Part shown: positions 37,921-49,893 of the stretch, in pieces
Layout of the letters: each line of letters opens with the position of its first letter
Numbering within the stretch: position 1 is the first letter of the stretch
Notes under the pieces: model-generated
Databases searched by the model: none
Told to the model about the DNA's origin: nothing
What the model saw: only the letters and a program-made list of their open reading frames with translations
Made by a program: the position numbers and the translations under genes
DNA from: Cristatella mucedo
Taxonomy: Eukaryota; Bryozoa; Phylactolaemata; Cristatellidae
DNA length: 64,000 nucleotides
Assembly (NCBI GenBank): GCA_009760855.2
Contig: WPIO01000041.1
Coordinates: 2,302,501-2,366,500 of the forward strand
Direction: 5' to 3'

Positions 37921-38735
37921 CAATCTCGTCGTACGCCACGGCATTCTCGTCGTGATCGAGCTCGTCGTTGTGTGCACTGACCGCCAGCGCGTACCAACAG
38001 CAGCGACAATAATGCCCCATTTATGTAGATACCTACGATGACTACATATCTTTCTATGTGCCCTGCGTGTGCTGGAAGCGTGTCAATTTATTACCAATCA
38101 GGTCTTTGAGAAATCCCTAAATACAAGAGGCTACAATTAAATTTTTTAATTGCAGCAACTTTGTGTGTCAACACAAGGTGAGCTCACCGTGAAAAGGTTC
38201 CCTCCTGTAAGCGAGCAACGAATACTGAGTGTCAGCTTGCATTGCAAGGAGAGCGGACGAATGCAGCGTGTGGACTCCAAGCGCCTCGCGTAGAGCACTA
38301 CGTGCAGAAGGCGCTTATAGGAGAGCATTTTGAGGCATATTGCTTTGGGCCGCTCGGCTCAGTAGCCTTGCAACAACTGATACCATCTCAAAGCTCGCGA
38401 AGCAAAGCAATATCGACGAATCAGTCCAGCCGCTGTACGAAATGGTCCTATTGGCGGATTTCTGCTGACTCAGAGCCACAGCTAGCCTCGTAACTAGCTA
38501 ATCTAGTCCAGAGATCTAGTAAGACACAGGTGCTCGTCGTAGCGGGGACGATTTTAGTTACAGCACCCAGCCACAGACTCTGGCGATTACTCGCAGGTGA
38601 TCACGTGCGCACGATGAAAAACTTTGACCTCAATACTCTGATGCTCACTCGGACGAGTAGCAAAAAGCGTGGAGCTAAAAGGGCATGAAATTTGCAGCCG
38701 ATTTTCAGTCCGAAAATTTAGCACACTATAATATA
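37921..38735. other. Unassigned sequence
   Basis: No gene is recognised. Short frames only. Confidence 0.45.
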
Positions 38736-38756
38736 AATAAAAAATAAATAAATAAA

Positions 38757-38759
38757 TAT

Positions 38760-38834
<75 letters not shown>
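38757..38834. repeat. (CA)n-(TA)n microsatellite
   Basis: An ACACAC run then a TA run, directly adjoining the left arm of the palindrome. Confidence 0.95.
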
Positions 38835-38835
<1 letters not shown>

Positions 38836-39077
38836 CTGAGAACGTGCCATTCAGGCTTCAAATCTGTCGGCCAGCCTAGCTTACATGGTGAATATACATA
38901 CATATACACATATATATATATGTATACATATATATGTATATATACATATATATATGTATACATATATATATATATGTATATGTGTGTATACATGTATAAA
39001 TGTATGTATGTATGTATATTCACCATGTAAGCTAGGCTGGCCGACAGATTTGAAGCTTGAATGGCACGTTCTCAGCT
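38834..39077. repeat. 244-bp near-perfect palindrome (foldback element or MITE)
   Basis: The left arm starts AGCTGAGAACGTGCC at 38834. The right arm ends with its reverse complement at 39077. About 70 bases of each arm, including GTCGGCCAGCCTAGC, match with a single mismatch (GGCTTC versus AGCTTC). The centre (38905-39010) is TA/CATA repeat, itself largely self-complementary. It encodes nothing. It could be a foldback transposon, a collapsed inverted duplication or a captured MITE. Confidence 0.85.
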
Positions 39078-39479
39078 GCCCAGTTTGTGAAGTAAGCTAA
39101 AAAATAACCATTTTGCGATAGTTTTGAACTCTTTTAGGGGCTCCGCAGCTACTGCTTGTACGAAACAGAGAAAGGTAGGTAGCGGGCGCTATAACTAACT
39201 TGCCCGGGAGGAATAAACTCTAGGGGCACTAGCGTCTTGAGCCGCTATCTAGTAGCTAGCAAAGTCCAGGAGTTGCCCGAGCAGCACAGACGCTTGCCAA
39301 AGGTGTGAGCTGGGAATATAGAACCAGATGGAAATTAATATCCGCATTTAATAGTAACTTTTAAATATATATATTTATTGATTAGGGAATATAATAAATA
39401 CACACATATATATATATATATTCATTATTGATAAGGTTGATATTAGTATTTTCCCTATGCGATAACTACGCCCGCTAGT
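39078..39479. other. Unassigned, AT-rich
   Basis: No gene is recognised; short TA runs near 39365-39420. Confidence 0.5.
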
Positions 39480-40555
39480 TCGGCTTCCTTTGCGGCAAAT
39501 GTAAAGTGCTTAAAAAGAGATTAAGCTCTCCGAGGGCGCTACAATCTAGCGTATTATTATTATTATTCTTATTTTATGTCGGACTATATATTGCCAAACA
39601 GTGCTTTAGCTGATTCTGAACTAAATTCCTGTGCTAGCGAAAACAGCGCGCACATAGCAGTTCTAGTCTTTATCGCTGCTTTGCCAATACAGGTGAAGCG
39701 TTGCTAAAGAGTCCCCCGAGGCTGCATAAATAAACGCGCTGATACGCCGCCAAGCACAGCATGACAGCAGAATCGGGGAGAGACCCACGTTCTACTAGCA
39801 TTAGTGCTTCTACCGCGCGAATGCTGCGATTGCCATACAAAATAATCTTGAGTTGAGCTGCTGCGTTTATTTCGGCATCAATTTCTCTCGTTTGGCCTCT
39901 TTGAGTAGATTTTAAAACTGCCTAAAGCCAGCGGGGGATGGGGGCAGCCAAGATTTTTATCTAGGGAAAGAGCTGCACAATTTTTACGCAGGGGAAAGAC
40001 CATCGACATTTTCATGTAGGAGGGGATAGACGCGCAATTAATGAAATATTATAGCGAAAAGTCGCGGTTCTCATTCGATGCGAACTCGGTGGCTGGTCAT
40101 CGAGTGGAATTAAGACATGTTTTGATTGTTGGTGTTGGTCGGTGGACGCTGGAATGGAGAGCGGCCTAGCTTACCGTGCCGCTCGCTGTAGCTGAGGCGA
40201 GGGGGGCAGGAGGTTTAAATGCCCCCGGCCTCTCTGGCCCTGCCACTGCCTACAGCCAATAGCCAACGAGACTGCTAGAAAAGTTAGGGTGGTGCAGGAA
40301 AACGTAGAGCGGCTTATAGTTTAGTGACCTGTTCCGCTATACCAGTGGCCAGCGGTGCGGTGCTTGAACTTCGCGAACGAAGCGTTTGGTTTTTATCTTT
40401 ACTTTGCAATTCCTTATTTACACATGCAGGCGAGTTTGTGGCATCCGTCACTCTTTATAGACGAGGCAGTCGAATCGGCTACTCTTTAATTTATTTGACA
40501 AATATCAAACATAAAGAGGTAAATAGATCCAAGCACACGAGTGAGTTTCTTTAAC
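39480..40555 (+). repeat. Unnamed ~1.08-kb dispersed unit, copy 1 (includes a LINE 1 tail)
   Basis: This block is repeated in inverted orientation at 60285-63100. Order on plus: a LINE family 1 terminus with (ATT)n (39480-39575), a ~270-bp part matching the reverse complement of 62705-62985 (CGCCGCCAAGCACAGCATGA), and a ~700-bp part matching the reverse complement of 60285-60945 (TGGTGTTGGTCGGTGGACG, GCCAATAGCCAACGAGACTG). No protein motif or clear terminal inverted repeat is visible. Confidence 0.7.
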
Positions 40556-40664
40556 TCGGTGACTGCACATAGCCACGATGGCTAAGTCGCTGTGTGGTTG
40601 CATGCTGAGACGTAAGCTTAATTGCTCGGCGTCGTACTGGGAATGAGGCTTGTAATGAGGCTAG

Positions 40665-40765
40665 ATCCACTCACCATTCGATCGTGTTTCCTTTGCAGCA
40701 AATTGAAAGCGCCTAGAAAGAGATTGAGTTCTCTGAGGGCACTTTATCAAGTGTATTATTATTAT
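40665..40765 (+). mobile_element. LINE family 1, 3' terminal fragment
   Basis: CACCATTCGATCGTGTTTCC, the AAAGCGCCTAGAAAGAGATT terminus, then ATTATTATT. Only about 100 bases. Confidence 0.7.
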
Positions 40766-40944
40766 GAGGCGGTGAAGCATCGCTTAGTAAAAGGTTAGCT
40801 GATTAAAAACCCTATTGTTTCGCTTACGATGTCGTGAGTGAATCAAAACTGAAACGGTAAATGTACCACTTATCGAGAGTGCAGCAGAGATTGAACGATC
40901 CATTTGATTCTACGTCGGCTGAAATTTGGAGTGGTTACTTCTTG

Positions 40945-41095
40945 ACTGCTGAGCACGTTTGGTCCAGTGGTTAAGGTGCTCGCCCCGACCAAGGTCTGGC
41001 TGACGTCGTGGTGGGATCGAGCCCCGAGGCTGACCTGAAGCGCCTGAATAGTGACTAATTTCTCTTAGGGCGCTATGCAAATGAAATACGTGATA
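40945..41095 (+). repeat. SINE family B, full copy
   Basis: A-box region TGGTCCAGTGGTTAAGG at about 40960, B-box-like GGGATCGAGCCCC near 41013, then AAGCGCCTGAATAGTGAC and GGGCGCTATGCAAATG, the LINE 1-like 3' end. It is the cleanest of the three B copies. Confidence 0.78.
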
Positions 41096-43104
41096 TACTC
41101 TCTTTCTTTAGCCCCGATTGTCAGCGTCGTAGGTTCAACTAACCCCCTCCCCACCGAGGCCGATGTGACTCAGTATTTATGTTTGTTTTTATTTTTCCTG
41201 AATTACGACGTCCCAAGACAACGTCCCACGCAAGAGCTCGACAGCGTAATGTAAATGCGACTGATTAAGTTTCTGTTTCGTACTTAAAAAAAGTACACTG
41301 CTGACAGGTTACCTCAGAGGTGCGCATTGACCTGCAGGAACACTTGAGAGGGCATTATTTTGAAGCGTGCTCCGCACTCGCTGGACCCGCGCTTGCGAGC
41401 GGCGCTGGCAGCCTGAGAGGCCGCCAGCGCCGTCTGCTGCCTGCGCGTCTACTGCCGCTGTCCAACTGCAGCCATCGTCTGACTTTCCAAGTTTCCCTGG
41501 CTTGAGAAATAAGGACACTAAACTCTTTAAAGCGCATTGCCGCATTTTCGGACTAGGCAGGTGAGAAACGCAATAAGTTGCGAACTTGCAGACTGAGTTA
41601 AATTGCAAATACATTACCATAAGCCAAAAACTTCCTTGTTTCGGCCAAATGGCCGACTTTTGCCAGTGTCGAATTGTAGATCGTAGATCGAGGATGTGAG
41701 GTGTCGAGAATGGCAACAGCTCTGCTAACTGTTTTTCCCCCGTCAGCAACGTGACCCTATTATGTGAGCCTTTTCGGTTGTTCCAGCTTCTTCGCCAGCA
41801 ACTTATTGCACTTCCGGCTCAACTAAGGAGTGTAAAGTAAGTTGATGAAGTAGCGGAGGAGCGAGCGAGCTCTGTATAGAATTCTTTATCTCGGGCAGGG
41901 GTTGGCACAGTGAATCGTTTTTTTTGCAGCTGCGTCTTTCCTAGTCAATTCGCACTGCTGAGGCAATATAAATCTGTCGGCAATTGTCTGCCCCTACACA
42001 CTGCCTGACTATTCGCTTTATTCGCTGCCGGCACATTTTCGCGTTATTTACTAGGATGCGTGATACGAAGGCGGAACGTAAACGAGTCGAGAGCGCGTCC
42101 CCGAAACAATGGCCGCGAACCGCACAGCGAGCGAGTGCTCACGGAATGCCGCTTTATCGCGATTCCCTCAGCGACGATTCATTTCAGCTGCGGCCAAAGC
42201 CTTTCGCATTAAGACGGGCTCGTACGAAAGTCAGCGCCACGCGCCGACCGAGTGCGAGAAGCAAGTAGATTTCTTGCGACATGGCCGACCCGCCCGTGAC
42301 AGCCGGAACCGTTTCGGCCGATCTCACGCCTTAACCCTCTGTGACCCCTCGACCGTCTGATCCCTCCACCTCTGACCCCTCGCGGTGACCTACTGCTTAC
42401 CGCCGCGTCGCCCGTCACTGCTCGCACTCCTAGCGCCGCTTCCCGCCGCGCGCGCTCGCGTCCAAGTTGGACTCGGTGTTTTTTTTTTCACCACCAGCGG
42501 TCGCCCAGTTTGCGAAAGCGCAATTAACGCCCATTTACGTGAATTTGCGCTCGGTTACTTATCGCAATTTGTTGAAGCGCCGGCTGACTAATGCGCATAT
42601 TGAGAAATAGCCTCCAGCTGTTACGCGGCTCCTTGGCGCTTTGATGACGAGAGGCCGGTCCAAGAGTCCGTAGAACGGAACTGCCCATTCCCACGGTAAG
42701 TCTGCTATCGAGCGCTGCGGCGAGTGTACGATGCTCGCTGTGAGAGTTCGCGCACGCTGCTCACTGTATGAGCACGAGCTCTCATAGCTCGCGCTCTCTC
42801 ACTCTTTCTTGCTCTCGTACACACCCGCACGCGCGCACGCACGCTCGCACGCACACCTTCCTTCTCTCCCTCTCTCCGTGGCTTTAACTGCTTGCGTTCG
42901 CACACAGCCGTCTGAGCGGAAATGCACGTGGCCATACTCGCGAGAACGCAGGGGGTGAGCGTAAAAAGACGCTGCATGCTCAGACTTCAAAATTAATGCA
43001 TTGCTATTTATCGCACGAAGTGCTCGCGCCGCGTCTTGTGTCCTGCTCGAGTTCTGTTTCTAGCTAGGCAAACACGTCCGTGGCAACGACAACAAAGTAC
43101 TCGG
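41096..43104. other. Unassigned, possible exons not resolved
   Basis: Frames at 41749-41309 (minus, 146 codons) and 41984-42591 (plus) have no family motif. A good plus-strand donor (GGCAG|GTGAGAAAC) is at about 41562, but no matching neighbour exon was found. GC-rich with CpG at 42.0-42.6 kb. Confidence 0.35.
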
Positions 43105-43215
43105 ATGTTAGCCTGTAGAGTTTTCCCTATTGCACTCGAAGCCTAAGCAGTTTTCGATACGCACAGGATAGCCAATATATGCGTAATCTCTCACAGCAAA
43201 ATGAAAGTGAGCATA
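43105..43215 (-). mobile_element. LINE family 2, 3' fragment, diverged
   Basis: GTAGAGTTTTCCCTATTGCAC, then AAGCCTAAGCAGTTTTCGAT, then the AAAATGAAAGTGAGCATAG block follow the order of the copies at 2.4 and 55 kb with many substitutions. Confidence 0.5.
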
Positions 43216-44200
43216 GGTGAGTCGGAAGAACGGTCGTGAGACATCATGAATATACGCAATTGTAGCCCACGATCTTGATCGTTAAAGGCGAGGATCTTAC
43301 CTCTGCACCAGATTGAGGCAGGCGTAGTAATCGTACATTTACTCACCAGCGTCCCATACACTGAATCGGATACTGCCAAAGCTGATGATATCTTTGATGA
43401 TCAAATCTTTGGGGATAAAATATTTCTGATGATATCTTTGATCCCCTTAGACGGTCTTGAATTGCGGTTTGCCGCTCTACATGACTTTTCATTTGTATCG
43501 CTTCGATTATCGGTTCAGCCGTACACAACTTCCTTTAACTGCTGACGCAGGGATCTCTTTTCTATCCAACCCTAGCCGCCTTTCACCCCTGCCAACAACC
43601 ATCTCTGTTTTTCTAAGCTTGATCTTAGATTAGAGTGCATGGTGCAAGAAGCTGTCTTGAGCTGCGAAATTATGACAAGCACGATAACGAGTTCGATTCT
43701 TAGAGTTCGATTTTCGCCGAACTCCTTTTGAACTAAAGCACCGCCCCGGACGCTGGTGGTGCTGCTGCTGCTGCTCTACTTCTAGCTGAAGCTGGGGGTT
43801 GAACTGATTGCCACGCTTTGCAACCTTGGAGAGGAGCTACCATGACAGCTGTCCGTGATCTTTCTTGAGATGGCTAAAGTAACGAAGTCCACGACGTTTC
43901 CTTTGCAAGAACCGAAAGAATCCGAGCTGCTTCCTTGATAGCGACAACTGTCCACGTTGCTTCCTTCACATCTGCTGCTCCCAGTGCAAAGCAGCTGCCT
44001 GCTGCTGCCTGCTAGGCAGATCACGTTAGGACAATCCGGGCTTCAATATAAATTCATCCATTCATCGTGAGGTTTACTTTGAAACATTGGAGAGTTGACG
44101 CAAGCGACGGGGAGTAGTACGAGGAATTCCACGGAAGAAGTCCGAGCCTGCATTGATTGATGACTCTTACTGAACAGCCAGCGGCAGCCTGCGGCTTTCT
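43216..44200. other. Unassigned sequence
   Basis: No gene is recognised. A TGATGATATCTTTGAT short repeat lies at 43380-43440, and a CTGCTG stretch is near 43760. Confidence 0.45.
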
Positions 44201-44204
44201 TTAG

Positions 44205-44295
44205 CTGCAGCAGCTGCTGCTGCTTGTTGCCAGCAAGTTTGTTGCTGCTTGTTGCCAGCAAATTTTGTTGCTGCTTGTTGCCAGCAAGTTTTGAG
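44205..44295 (+). repeat. ~26-bp tandem repeat, three units
   Basis: Three copies of GCTGCTTGTTGCCAGCAA with TTTGTT or TTTTGTT spacers. The minus strand reads CAGCAA, so short Gln-rich frames appear. Confidence 0.8.
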
Positions 44296-46225
44296 TAGCA
44301 ACTTGATTAGCGTCGACCACAAGGCCTGGGCGAGCACATCATACCACTGTACCTTCATACCTCGTTGTGAGTTTGGAGGCAGGGCAGATATAATGCTCCG
44401 ACGGCCTTGCAGGCGACCTTGTGCGCTTCCTTTCGCGAAGTCTTCGGGCTGGGCATTATATCACGAGGCTGCTGTCTGAGGTAGTGCCGAGCTCAATCGT
44501 ACGCTCAAGGCCAGATATGTAGAGCAGCAGGAGCAGCAGTACTGGGCAAGGTAAGCAACAGCCGGTAGCGCCGGGGGGGGGGGGGTTGCTGCCTACGTCA
44601 GAGCCTAACCAGGAACGGCTGAGAAGAAGCGTGCACAGAGCGCTGCGCGAGCTGCGTCGCTGGATCGCTGAGACGGCCGCCCGTCCGCCCGCGGTGCCTG
44701 CACTGTACCTTGTTTCGCTAATTTTGTGTAGGTAGGAGCAGTTAGCCCCCCTCCCCCCCCCCCGATGTTACCGAAGGTACTGCTGCTAGACCACTAACAC
44801 TAGAACACATCGACAGCGAAGGCGATTGGCGAGCGCTCGAGAGAGGTCCCTTGACATAAAGCTCAGCAGCTGCACTCGATGGAAGCGAGCTAAAGCAATA
44901 CTAGACATTACAAGGTTGTGCTTTCCCCTGAAGAGTACCTCGGCCTCTACACGATAGGGGCACTCCGACGGACTTCAACCGAGAGCCTGTAGTGCCAAAT
45001 AATGGTTCGATCTAGTTTCTTGCTCGTTGCCGCGAATAATGAAGCCATTACCGGGCGTCCTAATGTTAGCAGGCTTAAGCTCAGAATTTCAAGTTTATCA
45101 ACTAAGCTGCCACAATCAAGTGGGCCCGCGAGAAACCAGAAAAGATTCAGGGTCAGAGGTCAGCGCTCGATCGCACGTCCTTGACACGCCGTCCCACAGG
45201 ATAGCCCACGTGATAGGACTGAATCGCTCAGCGTATACCTACATACAGGTACGCCGGAGTATATGCTAGCGAAAACCCGGGAAAAATATTGCGGGTACGT
45301 GACATTCTATTCGGAAATTAAAGACCCTGCTCATACCGGTAAACTGATATATGCGAAAAGGTTCAGCAACCGATAGGCCATAGACCTTCGCTAACGAACT
45401 GCTCGCGATTCGGCTCACGATATGTTTAAATAAGTAGCCAACTTGCTCGGACTTGCGTTGCCAAGGTAAGAGAAAAAATGGCTGACGATGGGTTTGACCC
45501 CAGAGTTTGACCAGCATAATTACCTCGTGCAGCCAATCCTCCACGCGTTCACCTCAATGTATGAAGCACAAGGTGTACCCGAAAAAGGTTTCGGGAAAAG
45601 CGTCTACCCACGAAACATCTTGGGGAGCTCTTAGTAAATTGAAGACCGTGCATTTAAGTGCATAGCTGCGCAAAGGCTGAGCCGCAATGACTCACCCGCC
45701 AGCAGACCGTCGCTAAGAGTTGTCGTGTCCCAGCAGGGCTCTTAGTTTTATCTGTTCCATTGAGAGATAATCTCCACTTACGCACTTAATTGAATGACAA
45801 CCACTAAAAAGCTGGACATCATCATTCGAAAATTAAATCTAAAGTTCGATGCCCGATTTCAGCTATGACGATGCATTTTAAAGCAATGTATACAAATTAG
45901 TCAATTATCCCTCTTGGATTTTAGCATGACACTCGTAATAACTATGCAATCGTAATAGTACTACAAATGTCTGAAAGGGTGCAGCTTAAGTATAACTTTA
46001 GCGAGTTCTGCTTAATAGACTCGTGGATTCACATTCAGAAGTTATATAATTTGACACCCTATAAACACAAACCTGCACAATTAAGAATCGATATTGTGAC
46101 TTGCATTTTTGCGTTTGCTGGAAACGAAGCATGCAAATTGACTATTGATAGTGCCTGCTCAATTTTAGCATCCATAATAACACAGAGGAAAATTCATACG
46201 GAAGCAGCAAATGCTGGTGAGAAAC
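44296..46225. other. Unassigned sequence
   Basis: No gene is supported. G and C homopolymers occur at about 44573-44585 and 44752-44763. A plus-strand frame at 45967-46302 ends in poly-Asn made by the following (AAT)n and is not credible. Confidence 0.45.
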
Positions 46226-46226
46226 A

Positions 46227-46261
<35 letters not shown>

Positions 46262-46790
46262 CATTTGATATAGTGCCTACAGAGAACTTAATCTCTTTCT
46301 AGGCACCTTACATTTGCTGCGATGGAAGCATGATCGAATGGATAATGGTAGCATGCTCGATATACAAAAAGAATAACATGGTTAGGGTGACATGCACAGG
46401 GTCAGCATGCAAGTGTGTTCACTGGCAGCATGCAATAGTGTCAGCATGCATAAGCACACATAAAGGACGAATCACAGGGATCAACTAAATGCTCTCATAA
46501 ATATTGGGTTTTTAGTTTCTTTTTAAATGTGGTCAAGTCAGGAGATGTCATGACGCAAGTTGGGAGTGAGTTCCAGGCTTTGGGAGCATATGAACTAAAG
46601 GCAAGGTCTCCAAAGGATTTGAGATTTGTACGAGGTATGGGCAAAAAGTTAGATTCCGAAAAGCAATTGGCACGATGCTTAGCCTGGTGAGTGAGTAGAT
46701 CTGATGTGTAGGCTGGAGCCAAAGAATGAAGGGACCTAAAAGTGAGTGACTAAAACTTTGAAGTAAATCCGTTGCTTGACTTGGAGTACA
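46226..46790 (-). mobile_element. LINE family 1, 3'UTR plus RT C-terminus
   Basis: A long (AAT)n tail (46229-46262) is followed by the family terminus. Minus-strand reading 46722-46495 retains MAPAYTSDLLTHQAKHRANC and AFSSYAPKAWNSLPTCV. It is one of the better preserved C-termini but 5'-truncated. Confidence 0.8.
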
Positions 46791-47075
46791 CAGGATATAC
46801 AGTATACAATTCTTTGTAAATGTTAAGTCATAAGATGCCATGTCGTCAGCCAGTGTTGAGTAACAAGCTTTGAGAGCATACAATCAGAGGCACTATATTC
46901 ACAAGCTTTGAGGATGGCTAGAGGCACAGCTGAGCGACTTGAGTCACGTGGTGGCGAGACGCTGAGCCTGAGGAGGCATCTCCGACAGGTCAGGGCCGGA
47001 GCAAGAGCAGGGAAAGACCTAATGGTGAATGACTGAATGTCGACGTTGATATGATGCTTGACGAAAGGACAGTCA
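46791..47075 (-). mobile_element. Diverged LINE 1-like fragment
   Basis: CAAGCTTTGAGAGCATACAA and the later GGGAAAGACCTAATGGTGAA echo the RT C-terminal nucleotide order of the family in minus orientation, repeating part of the preceding element. The match is weak. Confidence 0.4.
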
Positions 47076-47164
47076 GGTCTGTGAAAGTGGTGCACTAAAG
47101 CAGTTGTCTGTGTTGACATCTTGTTCATTGTGCCTTTACGCATAGTACTTAGCATGTCAATAAT

Positions 47165-47390
47165 CATTTATTCGAATCCTTTTCTCGCAGAGAGCTGTAA
47201 AGCGCCTGGATAGAGATTAGGCTCTCTAAGGTCGCTTTTTGAGAAGAACAATTGTTATCATTAATATTATCATTACTATTCACAGCATTCTCAGAGAACC
47301 TAATATTGATATCTTTCTAGGCACTTGCATATGATAGAAAAGAAGAATGGTCGCATGGTTAGTGGGTATTAATATGCTATATGCTGGGGA
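47165..47390. mobile_element. Two opposed LINE family 1 3' tails
   Basis: A plus-oriented terminus (AAAGCGCCTGGATAGAGATT) at about 47200-47250 is followed, after ATTATC repeats, by a minus-oriented terminus (CTCAGAGAACCTAATATTGA) at 47285-47390. Both are short and decayed. Confidence 0.55.
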
Positions 47391-47461
47391 AGTCTTAAGG
47401 ATTATAAATGGCAGTCTACTCATGTTGGGCGGATCATGATTAAGAAACTGCAACGGGTGAA

Positions 47462-47540
47462 GATGCGTGCCAGACGCAGATGATGAGGAAGGAGATAAAA
47501 GATGCGTGCCAGACGCAGATGATGAGGAAGGAGATAAAAG
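47462..47540 (+). repeat. 39-bp perfect tandem duplication
   Basis: GATGCGTGCCAGACGCAGAT... occurs at 47462 and again at 47501, identical over 39 bases. Confidence 0.9.
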
Positions 47541-47583
47541 ATGAAAAAGCAAAAGTGAAGAAGAAGAAAAGTTGCTCGCTCTC

Positions 47584-48110
<527 letters not shown>

Positions 48111-48239
48111 ACATGTGTAAATAGATTGTTATATGCCAACCGCAGACTTTCCCATCTAGGTTTTCTGTGAAGTCGACCCTACTAGTTGATGACCTTGGAA
48201 ATAGATTAATCGGCCATTTTAGTTTCCCAAAAGTAAAAT

Positions 48240-48400
48240 TAAATGCCAGCTGATTCAACAGCCTTATTTGTACAGGGGTAGTGGAGCCTTAGTGGCTATG
48301 CCGGCTCGCAATGAACAATTAAGGATCCTTAACTTAAGGACTCAAAGCGATGACCTGGGCCGAGCAGTGCAAGCACCTTACTCCTAAGCTAAGACTCTAA
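48240..48400 (-). repeat. SINE family A, degraded copy
   Basis: CAGCTGATTCAACAGCCTTA, then AGCCTTAGTGGCTATGCC, and a decayed B-box/A-box complement (AGCACCTTACTCCTAAGCTA). Pol III boxes are not intact. Confidence 0.6.
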
Positions 48401-48514
48401 AGTTACTGGCACCATTTGCTTGTGATCTGCAGTTACAAGCTGACAGAGCATTTCTATTCAATGATTACCAAGAAACAAAGCAGCCAGATTATTTTCCAGA
48501 GCTGCCAATACTTT

Positions 48515-48600
48515 TTCAGAGCCAGCGCCTAGAAAGAGTTTGAGTTCTCCGAGGGCGCTTTATCAAGTGTATTATTATCATCATTATTTTTAACCCGCTG
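48515..48600 (+). mobile_element. LINE family 1, 3' terminal fragment
   Basis: GCGCCTAGAAAGAGTTTGAG, then GAGGGCGCTTTATCAAGTG and ATTATTATC; about 85 bases. Confidence 0.65.
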
Positions 48601-48957
48601 TTGTTTGGCATGCCATTCGCCAGCTCGTATCTCGTGCTGCTTGCTGCTGTTGCCTTTCACCTATATCTTGCTTCATGTCTGACGTGAGCTGCCTAGTTAG
48701 GAAGGCGACGAGCTGCAGACAGCTATCGGGCCACAGCTATTACCGAGCTATCGTGTCTCTGTGGAGTTAAGATCAGGCTACATAAACACCGATTATACAG
48801 TACACAGGTACCCACATATGCATGTATACTTTTTGTACTAACGTACCTGACCACACAGGTACTTACTTGCATGTAAACACATACACAAATATGCACATGC
48901 ATGCAGTAACTCTACGTGAGAGATCCAGAGTTATTCGCGTAGAAGTGCGAACAGTCG

Positions 48958-49163
48958 TCATGATCTCAGATTCTGCAATTCCATGGGCTGAAGAACTGGC
49001 ATTTTCGTTGGACACGACTTCTCTTTTCCAAGGAGCTGCTTCCATCGAGCTGCAGCTTGGTGAAAGTCGAGCTCATTGTCGCCATCGTGTCGCCGCTGAG
49101 AGCTCGGAGAGCGGCTTGTGCGGCAGCTCAAGTACATTTCTGAAGCATACGCTGAAGCAGAGG
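48958..49163 (-). CDS. Candidate last exon of the WD40 gene
   Basis: After a pyrimidine-rich acceptor (ATAGATCTCTTCAG|CC) the minus strand stays open for 67 codons to TGA at 48960-48958. The frame starts SASAYASEMYLSC and ends PVLQPMELQNLRS. Its phase (two leading bases) exactly completes the split codon left by the donor at 49821. The segment lacks WD motifs and would be a hydrophilic C-terminal tail after the propeller. A plus-strand open frame overlaps it, so coding status is not certain. The alternative is that exon 49893-49821 reads through to its own stop about 35 codons later. Confidence 0.42.
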
Positions 49164-49820
49164 CTGAAGAGATCTATCGCACAAAACTATGCCGGTGGTG
49201 TATCAAACAAGACTTGGGTTTGCACTCGTTTGGAACAGCTGTTTGCTTAACGACAGGGCCATGTTTTATTAATAAGCTGCCAAATATTTAGGTTTCAGGG
49301 TGCTAAATGCACGGCTGCAAGTAAAAGCTAGGCGTGTCGCACAATGTTTCCAGCGAAAGTCATAAGAACGCTAAGATTGCTCGCCGGGCGTGGCTCACCG
49401 GATGACTGACTGGTCTGCTGAGGTAAGCAGCCAGCCAACGCCCCCCTTTATCGCCAGTGACCCTGTGCCAATAATCGCTTCGAAGCTGGAAGCGGATGAA
49501 GTGTCATCGATCGCCTTAAGATTACGTAGATTTGAACTTGTCGGACAACGGGATTGCTTCGTTGCTGACTCTGCAGCTGCCGAGGCTGCTAAAGTTAGTG
49601 CTTTCGGGCGTTTTCCAGATCAGCAGGTGCTCAATCGCACATACAAGTGAGCTTCGGTCTGCTTGTCAGTAGGGGCATGCTAAACTTGGTTACTGCAGCG
49701 CTAACATAAAGGCAAGCTATTTTTGGCGATCGTCAGCTGTGGGCAGCCAAGTATGAAGAGCTTGTTCCATGTTGCCCAGATGGTTGTCGCCGGTTCTAGC
49801 TGGTGCTGGTGGCTTCTTAC

Positions 49821-49893
49821 GTTGCCTCAAGTCCCAGACGTGAACAAGCTTGTCCTCACCAACCGTCACGATTCGATCGTCTATCTCGCGGAC
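49821..49893 (-). CDS. WD40-repeat protein, internal exon (VTVGEDKLVHVWD)
   Basis: The 73-base exon lies between acceptor TCTCTTTGAATAG| and donor CAAC|GTAAGA. It encodes VREIDDRIVTVGEDKLVHV then WDLRQ, strands b-d of a WD40 blade ending in the diagnostic Trp-Asp. It starts in phase 0, matching the end of exon 51646-51559; that exon supplies the GH of the same blade. Splicing therefore rebuilds one complete WD repeat across the intron. WD40 propellers are protein-interaction scaffolds; which protein this is I cannot say. Confidence 0.72.

Noticed and set aside
45967-46302. 111-codon plus-strand frame ending in poly-Asn
   Set aside because: The Asn run is the (AAT)n tail of a LINE; the rest shows no motif.
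49390-49650. 86-codon plus-strand frame with a donor-like end (ACAA|GTGAGC)
   Set aside because: Lies opposite the WD40 gene intron, no homologous motif, no partner exon found.
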